Below, piece by piece: positions 16,482-24,575 of a stretch of DNA of 62,849 bases. The notes beneath the pieces were generated by a model. The model was not told where the DNA came from. It saw only the letters and a list, made by a program, of their open reading frames with translations, and searched no databases. Numbering within the stretch: the first letter of the stretch is position 1; each line of letters begins with the position of its first letter. The stretch covers positions 1 to 62,849 of the forward strand of contig CAILUI010000219.1 in assembly GCA_903837355.1 (NCBI GenBank), given 5' to 3'. This DNA comes from an uncultured Victivallales bacterium (GTDB lineage Bacteria; Verrucomicrobiota; Lentisphaeria; Oligosphaerales; JAFGRS01). A program made the position numbers and the translations under genes.

Positions 16482-18670
16482 AGCATTCTGCCCTCCATGG
16501 GTTGGCCGGCCGGAACCGGATTGCCGAAGACGTCGGTGGCCCTGACCGTCGGCGGCAGGGTCGCAGGCAGGCGCCACGGCGCGAACTCCGGCGCGGTCGA
16601 GAGTGCGGCCAGGCCGCGGCCCGCGCCTGCGTAGAAGGTGGCGTAGACGCCCGCCGCCAGCTCGCTGCGACGGGCGACCGTCGTGCCCTCGAGGTTCGAG
16701 GTGGCGACGGCAATGGCGACGCCCACGGGATGCATCCAGCCCCCGCCTACGCACAAGGTGTTGAAGTGGATGGGGGCGACGGCATACCACTGCACGGCGG
16801 CCGAGTAGAGAAAAGTCTTGTCGATGCCGTTGGCATGCGAACTGGCCAGGTAGCGGGCCATCAGGTCGCCCTCGTGGAGGAAGTCCTCGGGACCGGCGTA
16901 GGGGAAGGTGCGCAGATGCAGGCCCTGCTTGAGGGTGGACTGCATCGGCGATCCCTCCGTGTTCCAGTAGGCACTCTTGGGCTTGAGCCCGAAGTAGTCC
17001 AGTGTGCCCTTCACCGTGGTCCGCAGCGCTTCGACCCGGTCGCCAGGGAAGAGGTTCGGCACGCTGTCCAGGTACATGTGCCCGTAGATGACGTCTGACC
17101 GGTCGTAGACCCCAGCCCGCATGACCAGGGAATCCCAGTTCTCGATCGAGTGGAAACTGAGCAGGACCGGGCTGGCGTCGTCGGCCTTGCCGGAGCCCAG
17201 GCCCAGAGCCACGACCGGGGCGCCGGGATCCAACTCGCGCACCGTCTCGAAGACCACCTTGGCGAGGTCGGCGAAGACGCTGGCCGGCTGGTCGGGGAAG
17301 ACGTGGGCGCCGCTGGGAGCGAGGCTGCCGGCAAACATGCTGGTGTACCAGGGCTCGTTCCAGACATCGTAGGCGTCGATGCTGTCCCGGTAGCGCTGCG
17401 CGACCTGGCGCACGTACTCGCGGTAGTCGTTCAGGTCCCTGGGAAGGCTCCAGGCGATAGCGCCAGCCTGGTCCGGGGGCAGGACACTGGCCCAGCCGGG
17501 AGTCGTGGCCAGAATGGCCAGGAGGCTGAAGTGGTGCTTGCGGATGAGCGCCATCTTCGCGTCGGTTGCCGCCCAGTCCCACTGGCCTTTCCGGGGCTCC
17601 AATGCGTACCAGGACAGGAGATCGCCGCCGGGAACGGTGCGCAGCCAGTTCAGGCCGATGGCTTTACACATGGTCAGGCGGGTGGGGTCGATGGAACTGG
17701 CGATGCCGAAAGCCGACTGCGGGGCCGGCACGCCCCAGTAGCGTGGGCGGGGAAGGCGATGGAGCACATACTCCTGTTCGGCCGAGATCACCTTGCCGTC
17801 CTGCTCCAGGTGGCCTTCGATCCGGAAACTGCCCAGTCGGCGCTGCGCCGGCAGCGCCGCGAGCAGATCAAAGCTACCCGTGCACTCCACGCGGTCCAGT
17901 TGCACCTCGGGCAGGGGAAACGCATCGCCATAGGCCGTGACCAGGCGGGTCTTGAGTACGGCCTTGCCCACGAAGCCGCTGGCGTAGTAGTCCACGGCCA
18001 GGGGCTCATCCGCGAAGACCAGACGCGCCGCCGCCGCGGCGGTGTTCCTGGGCAGGGCGAACACCACTTGCGGAATGGTGTAGAGATCGAGGTTCCTGAT
18101 CTCGGCGGAAGGGCCCAGCGCGAGGCTGTCAATGATCACGTCGCCCGTGACCTGGAGGGTCAGGTAGATGAAGGTGCAGGCGGCGGGAGCGGGCGTCGTG
18201 AACGTGAGTTCGGCCGTCGTGAAGACGCCCTCCGGAAGCTCGAATGACTGTTCGGCTAAAGGCGCATACTCGGCCGTACAACGGGGCCGGAGGCTGGCGT
18301 TCGGCTGCAAGCCCTTGGCGCGGAAACGCCAGGTGTAGGACGCCGGCGTGGCGGGGACGGGAACGACGCCGCAGCAGAAGGTGCTGGTCAGGCCCTTGGA
18401 CTTCAGCCAGAGTGCGGGTAACCCGCGTTCGCCGGTCGCCACGGCGTCGGTCACGCCGTCGCTCTCCTGGTAGCAGCCCCAGCCATTGGCAGAACCCAGC
18501 GGTAGGCGCGAGTACGGCAAGACGTTGGCCGAGGGCGTGGCCAGTGCGGATACCGCCAGCGGCGGGAGGGCCGCGACCGCGCCCCCCCGCCCGGCGTCCT
18601 GGGCAGCCAGGCGAGCACACCCCAGCAGGGCGGCGAGGCCGGATCGGGCCAGGGAAAGGATGATCCGCAT
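16430..18670 (-). CDS. Secreted GH39-like TIM-barrel glycoside hydrolase
   Basis: The protein has 746 residues with a signal peptide (MRIILSLARSGLAALLGCARL, AQD cut region). The N-terminal half is beta-sandwich-like; from about residue 310 a TIM barrel begins (SAFGIASSIDPTRLTMCKAI, GLNWLRTVPGGDLLSWYALE). The acid/base motif of clan GH-A is clear in IDAYDVWNEPWY, and the probable nucleophile is the Glu of SAYWNTEGSP. The layout resembles GH39 (xylosidase/iduronidase) and GH5-related enzymes. GAGGAG lies just upstream of the ATG. It sits between an unknown secreted protein and the beta-helix protein in one operon. The specific sugar is unknown. Confidence 0.75.
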   Translation of the reverse strand: MRIILSLARSGLAALLGCARLAAQDAGRGGAVAALPPLAVSALATPSANVLPYSRLPLGSANGWGCYQESDGVTDAVATGERGLPALWLKSKGLTSTFCCGVVPVPATPASYTWRFRAKGLQPNASLRPRCTAEYAPLAEQSFELPEGVFTTAELTFTTPAPAACTFIYLTLQVTGDVIIDSLALGPSAEIRNLDLYTIPQVVFALPRNTAAAAARLVFADEPLAVDYYASGFVGKAVLKTRLVTAYGDAFPLPEVQLDRVECTGSFDLLAALPAQRRLGSFRIEGHLEQDGKVISAEQEYVLHRLPRPRYWGVPAPQSAFGIASSIDPTRLTMCKAIGLNWLRTVPGGDLLSWYALEPRKGQWDWAATDAKMALIRKHHFSLLAILATTPGWASVLPPDQAGAIAWSLPRDLNDYREYVRQVAQRYRDSIDAYDVWNEPWYTSMFAGSLAPSGAHVFPDQPASVFADLAKVVFETVRELDPGAPVVALGLGSGKADDASPVLLSFHSIENWDSLVMRAGVYDRSDVIYGHMYLDSVPNLFPGDRVEALRTTVKGTLDYFGLKPKSAYWNTEGSPMQSTLKQGLHLRTFPYAGPEDFLHEGDLMARYLASSHANGIDKTFLYSAAVQWYAVAPIHFNTLCVGGGWMHPVGVAIAVATSNLEGTTVARRSELAAGVYATFYAGAGRGLAALSTAPEFAPWRLPATLPPTVRATDVFGNPVPAGQPMEGRMLWLHGESIGALATLLAH

Positions 18671-18701
18671 AGTGACTCCTCGGGCAGCCTGCCGCCCCGA
18701 C

Positions 18702-19859
18702 TCATGGCCCCACCGCGGCCCGCGGCCGTGCTGTGCCGCGCAGGGAGAGGTCCGTGATCTCCATGGCGCCCCGAAACGGCGAGGCCGGCTCCCAGCCGAT
18801 GTTGAAGCCGGCCAGGGTAAAGCCGGCCAGATCGTCGGTGGCGTCGAGGAAGTCCTTCTTTTCCTCCCGGATGGCCCGGATGGCCGTCTGCGCCGCCTGA
18901 CGCAGGTCGATGTGGATGGCGGTGGCCGCGCCGGCGCGGAATGCGGTCAGCTTACGGTCGTAGTCTGGGCCATGCACGCTCAGGTCGGAGAGCCGGTACG
19001 CGTAGGTGGCTCGCCCGTCACTCTCGATCTGGTCGCGTTCGTGCGGGATGGGGGACCCGTAGGGCACCTCGCTGTCGTAGGCCCGGTAGCCCAGCCAGAA
19101 GAAGCGGCCGTGCGCCGGCGCCGCGGCGTTACGGCAGTAGACGCGGAACCAGAACTGGAAGCAGTTGCGGTTGTAATGGAGACGGCGTTTGGCGGGATCG
19201 TCGCCGCGGTACTCCTGCCGCAGGTCCTGCGCCTGGGCCAGGCGCAGGGTGAGGCCCAGTCTCAGGTCGGCGAAGGTCTCGAGGTCAGGGAAGGTGCTGC
19301 CGTCGGGCGTGGTCTCCCGTTCCTCGGCACCGCTGTAGCGTCGCACCCCGTCACGGTCGGGGTAGAAGTCGTGACTGAGCAGGAAGTGCGGGCGGATGAC
19401 CTGCATGCGTTCATAGGAAATCGGGTCGTGGTTGTAGACCGCCAGCGTGTCGATGCTCAGGGTGACCACGGGCCGGCCGGCGTCGCCCAGCACGATGCGC
19501 AGTCCTTGGTAAGGGTTCCGCCAGACCGCCTCGCGCTCGCTGAAGACAGTCCGGCAGACATCGCTCAGGCTCTCGACCCCATGCCAGTGGATCAGCGTCC
19601 AGAAGGGCGCGTCGGGAGTCGCCTGCATGGGCGCCAAGCGACCGAACTGGGCGAGCGGTATCTCGCGGGCGATCATGGGCGGCGAGACGCTGAAGCCGCG
19701 CCGGAATGCGTCGGGCGGGAAGAACTCGGCGGCGGCCGCGGCCGGGCGCGGTTCGGCGGGGCCGGTGGCGGGGTTGGCCAGTTCCTGCCCGAACCCGGTT
19801 GCCCCCAGGAAGATCGCGACCATGGCCGACCTGGCGGGGCTGCGCACTTGCATCAGCAT
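18702..19859 (-). CDS. Secreted protein of unknown function
   Basis: This 385-residue protein has an N-terminal signal (MLMQVRSPARSAMVAIFLGA) and AGGAGGAG upstream of the ATG. I do not recognise the family. Features seen: an Ala-rich linker, then a mixed domain with WTLIHWHGVESLSDVCRTVF, GLRIVLGDAGRPVVTLSIDT and RPHFLLSHDFYPDRDG, and a C-terminal section ending FNIGWEPASPFRGAMEITD that resembles the binding face of a jelly-roll or family-11-like carbohydrate-binding module. It is the first gene of the operon with the GH39-like and beta-helix genes and is divergent from the third URO-D-like gene (65 bases apart). A carbohydrate-binding role is inferred from context. Confidence 0.6.
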   Translation of the reverse strand: MLMQVRSPARSAMVAIFLGATGFGQELANPATGPAEPRPAAAAAEFFPPDAFRRGFSVSPPMIAREIPLAQFGRLAPMQATPDAPFWTLIHWHGVESLSDVCRTVFSEREAVWRNPYQGLRIVLGDAGRPVVTLSIDTLAVYNHDPISYERMQVIRPHFLLSHDFYPDRDGVRRYSGAEERETTPDGSTFPDLETFADLRLGLTLRLAQAQDLRQEYRGDDPAKRRLHYNRNCFQFWFRVYCRNAAAPAHGRFFWLGYRAYDSEVPYGSPIPHERDQIESDGRATYAYRLSDLSVHGPDYDRKLTAFRAGAATAIHIDLRQAAQTAIRAIREEKKDFLDATDDLAGFTLAGFNIGWEPASPFRGAMEITDLSLRGTARPRAAVGP

Positions 19860-19924
19860 CCTGACTCCTCCTGCGCGTGACGATGAACACGCGGTAAGTT
19901 AGGCCCGGAAACGCGCGATGCCCC

Positions 19925-21028
19925 ATGACGAAGGACGGGCCTGCACCCATGTCACTGTCGACCATGAACTGCCGCGAGCGCATGCTGGCCGCCATCAACC
20001 ACCGGCCCGTGGACCGCGTCCCCACCGACATCTGGGCCACGGCGGAGGTATGGGCGCGCTTGCGCCAGCATCTGGGCGAAGGCGTGGACATCCTGGCCGC
20101 CCTGCATATCGACGGCATGGCGGGCGTGGGCGCTGAGTATGTCGGCCCGCCGCTACCCCCGGTGGCGCCCGGCGAATCCGTGGACTGCTGGGGCATGCGC
20201 CGGCAACGCATCGAGCACCCCGGGGGAACCTACGACGAGCAGTCGTTCTACCCGCTGGCCACGGCCACCACGATCGACGACCTGGAGCGCTACGCCTGGC
20301 CACAGGCATCCTGGTTCGACACGACGCAGATGCGGGCCCGGGCCGCACAGCTCCGCAGCCACCACGTCGTGCAGTGTGGCTACATGGCCCCGTTCTACTT
20401 CCACACCTTGCTGCGCGGCCAGGAACAAGCCCTGATCGATCCCCTGGCGGAGCCCGAACTGACCCACGCGATCGTCGGCCGCATCTCCGATTTCTTCTAC
20501 GCGCAGCACCGGCAGATGTTCGAGGCCTGCGACGGACTCATCGACGTGGCCCAGGTCACCGACGACCTTGGCTCCCAGACCGGGCCGCTGATCAGCCTGG
20601 ACCTCTATCGGACCTTCTATGCTCCTCATCACCAGCGCTTCATCGCCCTGTGCCATGAGTTCGGCATCAAGGTATTCCATCACGACGACGGCAGTTGCCG
20701 GCCCTTCCTGCCGTTGCTCACCGAGATGGGCATCGACATCCTCAACCCCATCCAGTGGACCTGCCCAGGCATGGAGCTACTGGAGCTCAAGCGCGACTTC
20801 GGCAGTCGGCTCTGTTTCCATGGCGGTATCGACAATCAGCGCATCCTGCCCTTCGGAACCCCGGACGAGGTGCGCGCCGAGGTGCGCCACTGCATCGACG
20901 CCCTGGCCTCCGACGGCACGGGCTACATCCTGGCGCCCTGCCATAACCTGCAGGGCAACACGCCGCTGGCGAACATCCTGGCGATGTATGACGAGGCCTG
21001 GCGTTACGGTGCTGCGCGCGGGGTGTAA
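19925..21028 (+). CDS. MtaA/URO-D superfamily protein, copy 3
   Basis: This protein has up to 367 residues and the URO-D fold. The family start motif MNCRERMLAAINHRPVDRVP begins at 19964, so the true start may be 19949 or 19964; none has a clear ribosome site. Instead of H-x-C-G it has FHHDDGSCRP (His252-Asp255), while the distal Cys is present in ILAPCHNLQGNTP (Cys339). This places it in a different branch from copies 1 and 2. DILNPIQWTCPGMELLELKR and LCFHGGIDNQRILPFGTPDE are hallmark segments. The gene is followed 43 bases later by an SGNH hydrolase gene. Substrate unknown; a changed metal site suggests a different methyl donor or lyase-like chemistry, which is inference. Confidence 0.78.
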   Translation: MTKDGPAPMSLSTMNCRERMLAAINHRPVDRVPTDIWATAEVWARLRQHLGEGVDILAALHIDGMAGVGAEYVGPPLPPVAPGESVDCWGMRRQRIEHPGGTYDEQSFYPLATATTIDDLERYAWPQASWFDTTQMRARAAQLRSHHVVQCGYMAPFYFHTLLRGQEQALIDPLAEPELTHAIVGRISDFFYAQHRQMFEACDGLIDVAQVTDDLGSQTGPLISLDLYRTFYAPHHQRFIALCHEFGIKVFHHDDGSCRPFLPLLTEMGIDILNPIQWTCPGMELLELKRDFGSRLCFHGGIDNQRILPFGTPDEVRAEVRHCIDALASDGTGYILAPCHNLQGNTPLANILAMYDEAWRYGAARGV

Positions 21029-21071
21029 GACCGTGACTGGCGCGGCGCGAACAAACCTCAGGAGAGCCGAC

Positions 21072-22259
21072 ATGCGAGCACAGACTGCGAGGCCGTTGGC
21101 ACTGGCACTGGCACTGGCGGGAAGCGTTCTGGCGGCGGGCGAGGCCATCCCGCCGGCGCTGCCGGCGGCTGCGGCCCAGTACCTTGAACTGACCCTCCCG
21201 CCGGTGCTCTACGCCGTCCCCGGCATCGAGACCAACCTCTACTTCGAGAGCACCGTCCTGGCCATCAACCCGGCGAACCTGGCCTTCGATGTCACCTGCG
21301 CCAAGGGCGTACAGCAGCGCGAACGCTGGACCTTCGTGCCCAAACCCGAAGACATCGGCACGGTCCCCTTCACGCTGACGGTCTACGGCGAGGGTAACCG
21401 CCTCCTGGCCGAGGCTACGAGCGTGGTGACGGTGGTCGACCCGGCGCCGCCGGCACAACTCTCCGTACTCATGATCGGCGACAGCCTGACCCACGCCTCC
21501 GTCTATCCGGCCCGGATCCTCGAAGCTTGTGCCCAGGACGCCCGTCTCAAAGTCCGACTCATCGGCACCCATGAGCCGCGGAAAGAGACGCCGGAACTGC
21601 GCCACGAGGGTTACGGCGGCTGGACGGCAGCACGTTTCGTCTCGCACTTCGAGGCCGAGGCCTGGAAGGATGGCACGCGCGCCGGCAGCCCCTTTGTCTT
21701 CGCCGGGGCCGACGGCAAACCGGCCTTCGACATCGCCCGTTACTACCGCGAGCAGAACGCTGGCAACCCGCCCGACGTCGTCACCGTGCTGCTGGGCTGC
21801 AATGACACCTTCGGTGCCAACGAGGCCGGCCAGGCCGCCGCCATCGCCGCCGCCCTGGCCAACTTCGAGGTCCTCATCCGTGGCATCCGCGCCGCCGGAC
21901 CAAAGACCGCCATCGGCATCCTGCTCCTGGTGCCACCAGCCGCTACCCAGGACGCCTTCGGCGCCAACTACGCCTGCGGCCAGACCCGCTGGCAGTACCG
22001 TCGCAATCAGCACCGCCTGGTGGCACGAACCCTGGAGACGTACGGCAACCGCGAGGCTGACGGCATCTGGCTGCTGCCCACCAGCGTCATCGTCGACCCG
22101 TACAACGGCTTCCCCGCCGTGACCGTCAAGGCCAACGCCCACAGCCCCGTGGACAGCACCCGCCTCAACAACGGCGTTCACCCCAATGAGGTGGGCTACC
22201 GCCAACTCGGCGATGCGGTCTACGCCTGGCTCAAAGCCGTCGCCGCCCGCCGTCAGTAG
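21072..22259 (+). CDS. Secreted SGNH/GDSL-family hydrolase (probable carbohydrate esterase)
   Basis: The protein has 395 residues with a signal peptide (PLALALALAGSVLAAGEA). A beta domain (about 40-125) precedes the SGNH fold: block I LMIGDSLTH with Ser138, Gly in GYGGWTAARF, block III LLGCNDTFG with Asn244, and block V NNGVHPNEVGY with His370. Enzymes of this type commonly remove acetyl groups from polysaccharides. The start at 21072 has AGGAG seven bases upstream; the open frame extends far upstream but there it only shadows the preceding gene. It follows URO-D copy 3 in a two-gene operon. Its exact ester target is unknown. Confidence 0.82.
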   Translation: MRAQTARPLALALALAGSVLAAGEAIPPALPAAAAQYLELTLPPVLYAVPGIETNLYFESTVLAINPANLAFDVTCAKGVQQRERWTFVPKPEDIGTVPFTLTVYGEGNRLLAEATSVVTVVDPAPPAQLSVLMIGDSLTHASVYPARILEACAQDARLKVRLIGTHEPRKETPELRHEGYGGWTAARFVSHFEAEAWKDGTRAGSPFVFAGADGKPAFDIARYYREQNAGNPPDVVTVLLGCNDTFGANEAGQAAAIAAALANFEVLIRGIRAAGPKTAIGILLLVPPAATQDAFGANYACGQTRWQYRRNQHRLVARTLETYGNREADGIWLLPTSVIVDPYNGFPAVTVKANAHSPVDSTRLNNGVHPNEVGYRQLGDAVYAWLKAVAARRQ

Positions 22260-22301
22260 GGAGGGTAGCCTGGATTCCCAGCACACCCGTCCCATGGAAG
22301 A

Positions 22302-22371
22302 CTCAGAGGCTGTAGCGGTCTAGAATGCCCCGACGTAGGACCTAACAGTCTACAGCCTGAGTACCTAACAG
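22302..22371. repeat. REP-like inverted and direct repeat cluster
   Basis: CTCAGAGGCTGTAG (22302-22315) pairs with CTACAGCCTGAG (22350-22361) with one bulge, and ACCTAACAG occurs twice nearby (22340-22348, 22363-22371). The element sits in the 207-base convergent gap and looks like a REP-type intergenic palindrome. Confidence 0.55.
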
Positions 22372-22375
22372 CCTT

Positions 22376-22393
22376 GGCGTCCTGTGGGACGCC
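22376..22393. terminator. Short hairpin, possible bidirectional terminator
   Basis: GGCGTCC (22376-22382) pairs with GGACGCC (22387-22393) around a 4-base loop between the converging SGNH-hydrolase and membrane-protein genes. There is no T-tract, so termination activity is only inferred. Confidence 0.4.
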
Positions 22394-22466
22394 TGTGGTT
22401 CGCTGTGGCCATGCGCCCCGTAGACGCGGTGTCGCGGGCGCGATCTTCCGGGCCCGAGCTACACTG

Positions 22467-22889
22467 TCAGTCCGCACTGCGCCAACCGGCGATCAGGCCG
22501 GCGACGGTCAGGGTGAAGCCGGGGACGCCCACAAACAGGAAGATCAGCGTCCCCAGCATCCCGGCACCCTCGTTCCCTGGCCTGCCGCCGACGATCCAGC
22601 CGGTATAGGCCCACGGAAAACCCCCGACGAGAAGCATGAGCAGAGCCGTGTAGAGGATCGTCCTCTTCGAGACGAGTGGCGTGTCGAAGAGCAGACCCCT
22701 GGTCGACGCAACGAGGCCGTAGAGCGTGAGCGCGGGGGTGACCGCGAAGACCGCCAGGCTCAACATGGAGCCCCGGCCCGGCGACCCTCCGGCTGCCGCG
22801 AAGCGGAAGCACCCCCACGCCAGCAGGACGGCACCGGCAGACAGCAGGAGCCCGAGAAGACCCGTAAGCAGGCGGTTTGAGACTGCCAT
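22467..22889 (-). CDS. Small membrane protein of unknown function
   Basis: This 140-residue protein has four clear hydrophobic segments (about residues 8-30, 43-60, 78-98, 108-132) joined by short loops, for example LLLSAGAVLLAWGCF, LYTALLMLLVGGFPWAY and GTLIFLFVGVPGFTLTVAG. No family was recognised and there is no catalytic motif. It is a lone gene facing the SGNH hydrolase, with a REP-like element in its putative upstream region (23026-23107). The hydrophobic pattern and codon bias support a real gene. Confidence 0.6.
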   Translation of the reverse strand: MAVSNRLLTGLLGLLLSAGAVLLAWGCFRFAAAGGSPGRGSMLSLAVFAVTPALTLYGLVASTRGLLFDTPLVSKRTILYTALLMLLVGGFPWAYTGWIVGGRPGNEGAGMLGTLIFLFVGVPGFTLTVAGLIAGWRSAD

Positions 22890-23025
22890 AGTCGGCGAAT
22901 CCTTCGCAAGTCTGCCACCACCCGCAATCTGGCGTCGTTGGGCTCAGGGCGCCAATCTGAACCTGTTCGGGACGATGATGATACCAGAGAATCGCGCCGG
23001 CCGAAGGCAAACGGGTCCGGTTCCG

Positions 23026-23107
23026 ATCCGTGGCCTCCGTGCTATCCGTGGTCAAACACTCCGGATACAGAACCTGATGAACCACGGATGACACGGAGAA
23101 CACGGAT
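23026..23107. repeat. Long inverted repeat built on CCGTG units
   Basis: A 28-base left arm (23026-23053) and a 29-base right arm (23079-23107) are inverted copies with about five mismatches around a 25-base loop. Each arm contains three spaced copies of TCCGTG or its complement (CACGGA). It occupies the 418-base gap 22890-23307 between divergent genes, in which no coding region was found. It looks like a dispersed palindromic element. Confidence 0.7.
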
Positions 23108-23307
23108 AAGACAAGGCCAAGAGGACAGCACCTTGTGGGAAGGACTGAGGTATCGGCCTTTGGCAGGCCTCGGCACAGAGAAGAGGAAGCCCGAACCAAC
23201 GGGTGGTGTGGACCCTCGGACCTCGGGCCGCACACCCCCACGATCCGCGGCGTGCTCGCACCGGCGTCACGACGTTGACTTTCCGGTTGCCACGGCCACG
23301 TTGCAGC

Positions 23308-23724
23308 ATGGACACCTCGACGCCCTACGCTGCGTTGCCGGTGCGGGTCACGTGGGAGAACACGGATACCGCCGGCTACATCCACAACTCGATCGTCTTC
23401 CGTTGGTTTGAGCAGGGCGAACTGGAGTGGTTCCGGGCTCTGGGCATCCACTGGAAGAGCTTCCCGGACTACGGCTTTCCACGGGTCCACGTCGAGGCTC
23501 GCTTCCTGCACCCGCTGTACTTCGACGATCTCTGCGAACTCCGTACCAAGGTCGGACAGGTGCGCGCCGCCACCTACATCCTCCGGCACGAGGTGCACAA
23601 GGCCGGGCGGCTGGCGGTGCAGGGGCAGGTCACCGTCTGCTGCGTCGCCGTTGCTGACGGCAAACCCCGCGTACTGCCGGAGCGCATGCGCGAGGTGCTG
23701 CAGGGGCTTGGCCGCCCGTCCTGA
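23308..23724 (+). CDS. 4HBT (hotdog-fold) acyl-CoA thioesterase-like protein
   Basis: This 138-residue single hotdog-domain protein carries the 4HBT/YbgC motif: VTWENTDTAGYIHNSIVFRW supplies the catalytic-type Asp, followed by FEQGELEWFRALGI and the strand DYGFPRVHVEARFLHPLYFD. Such enzymes hydrolyse acyl-CoA or acyl-ACP thioesters in the cytosol. The ATG at 23308 is chosen because the fold starts there (LPVRVTWENTD); the open frame upstream is low-complexity and runs through a repeat-rich gap. It lies 143 bases before the ThuA-like gene, which has its own promoter-like site, so co-transcription is uncertain. Substrate unknown. Confidence 0.82.
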   Translation: MDTSTPYAALPVRVTWENTDTAGYIHNSIVFRWFEQGELEWFRALGIHWKSFPDYGFPRVHVEARFLHPLYFDDLCELRTKVGQVRAATYILRHEVHKAGRLAVQGQVTVCCVAVADGKPRVLPERMREVLQGLGRPS

Positions 23725-23749
23725 GGCGGCCATTTGCCGGCGCCTCCCG

Positions 23750-23777
23750 TTGTCTGTGGCACAAGTGCCGATATACT
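23750..23777 (+). promoter_or_regulatory. Putative promoter for the ThuA-like/Gfo-Idh operon
   Basis: TTGTCT (23750-23755) and TATACT (23772-23777) are 16 bases apart, about 90 bases upstream of the ThuA-like start codon. It uses the same TATACT -10 as the promoter at 10797-10825. Confidence 0.45.
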
Positions 23778-23867
23778 AGGGGCCATTCGCCCCGGCGCCG
23801 GTCCCGGCTGGCGTGGTCAGGTCCAGGCGCTGTCAGCAAGACACACAGCTCAAGGAAAGGGCATACC

Positions 23868-24557
23868 ATGACGAAGGCGTTGGTCGTTCGCGGTGGGTGG
23901 ACGGGGCATGAGCCGGTGCAGACGACGGACCTCTTCATCCCCTTCCTGCGGGCCCAGGGCTTCGAGGTCGTGGTCTCGGAGACGCTGGACAGCTATGTCG
24001 ACGCGGCCCTGATGGCATCCCTGACCCTGGTCGTTCCCTGTTGGACCATGGGCGAGATGTCGCAGGCCCAGAGCGCCGGGCTGCTGGGCGCCATCAAGAA
24101 TGGCGTCAACATCGCCGGCTGGCACGGCGGCATGGGCGACTCGTTCCGACAGAACACCGAGTACCAGTTCATGGTGGGCGGTCAGTGGGTAGCGCACCCC
24201 GGCGGCATCGTCGAGTACGAGGTCAACATCATCGACCATGACCATCCCATCACCAACGGCATCCCGGACTTCAAGATGACCTCCGAGCAGTACTACATGC
24301 ATGTCGACCCGAGCAACGAGGTTCAGGCCGTCTGCACCTTCACCGGCGAGTTCGGCGACAGCCCCTGGATCGCCGGCTGCGTCATGCCCGCGGTCTGGAC
24401 GCGGACCTACGGCAAGGGCCGCGTCTTCTACACCTCGCTGGGCCACGTGGCCAAGGACTTCGAGGTCCCCGAGGCGCGCGCCATCGTGCAACGCGGCCTG
24501 CTCTGGGCCGCCGGCGAGCTGGGATGCTGCTGCTGCAGTTGTAGTTGTGCCGACTGA
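23868..24557 (+). CDS. ThuA-like (trehalose-utilisation family) protein with Cys-rich tail
   Basis: This 229-residue protein has the ThuA/class-I glutamine-amidotransferase-like fold: KALVVRGGWTGHEPVQTTDL, LLGAIKNGVNIAGWHGGMGD, VNIIDHDHPITNGIPDF, SEQYYMHVDP, and the end strand YGKGRVFYTSLGH. ThuA proteins accompany sugar dehydrogenases in keto-disaccharide use, and here the Gfo/Idh gene follows 18 bases later, supporting that role. AAGGAA lies upstream of the start. The last 12 residues contain six cysteines (GCCCCSCSCAD), encoded partly by four TGC codons; this is not part of the core fold as I know it. No Cys-His-Glu amidase triad is evident. Confidence 0.85.
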   Translation: MTKALVVRGGWTGHEPVQTTDLFIPFLRAQGFEVVVSETLDSYVDAALMASLTLVVPCWTMGEMSQAQSAGLLGAIKNGVNIAGWHGGMGDSFRQNTEYQFMVGGQWVAHPGGIVEYEVNIIDHDHPITNGIPDFKMTSEQYYMHVDPSNEVQAVCTFTGEFGDSPWIAGCVMPAVWTRTYGKGRVFYTSLGHVAKDFEVPEARAIVQRGLLWAAGELGCCCCSCSCAD

Positions 24558-24575
24558 GGCCCAGGAGCATAGCGC

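Noticed and set aside
16482..17582. N-terminal extension of the beta-helix protein
   Set aside because: The frame stays open but only shadows the GH39-like gene; a good ribosome site and signal peptide place the start at 16481.
24521..24557. Separate metallothionein-like peptide gene
   Set aside because: The cysteines are in frame at the end of the ThuA-like gene, with no own start or ribosome site.
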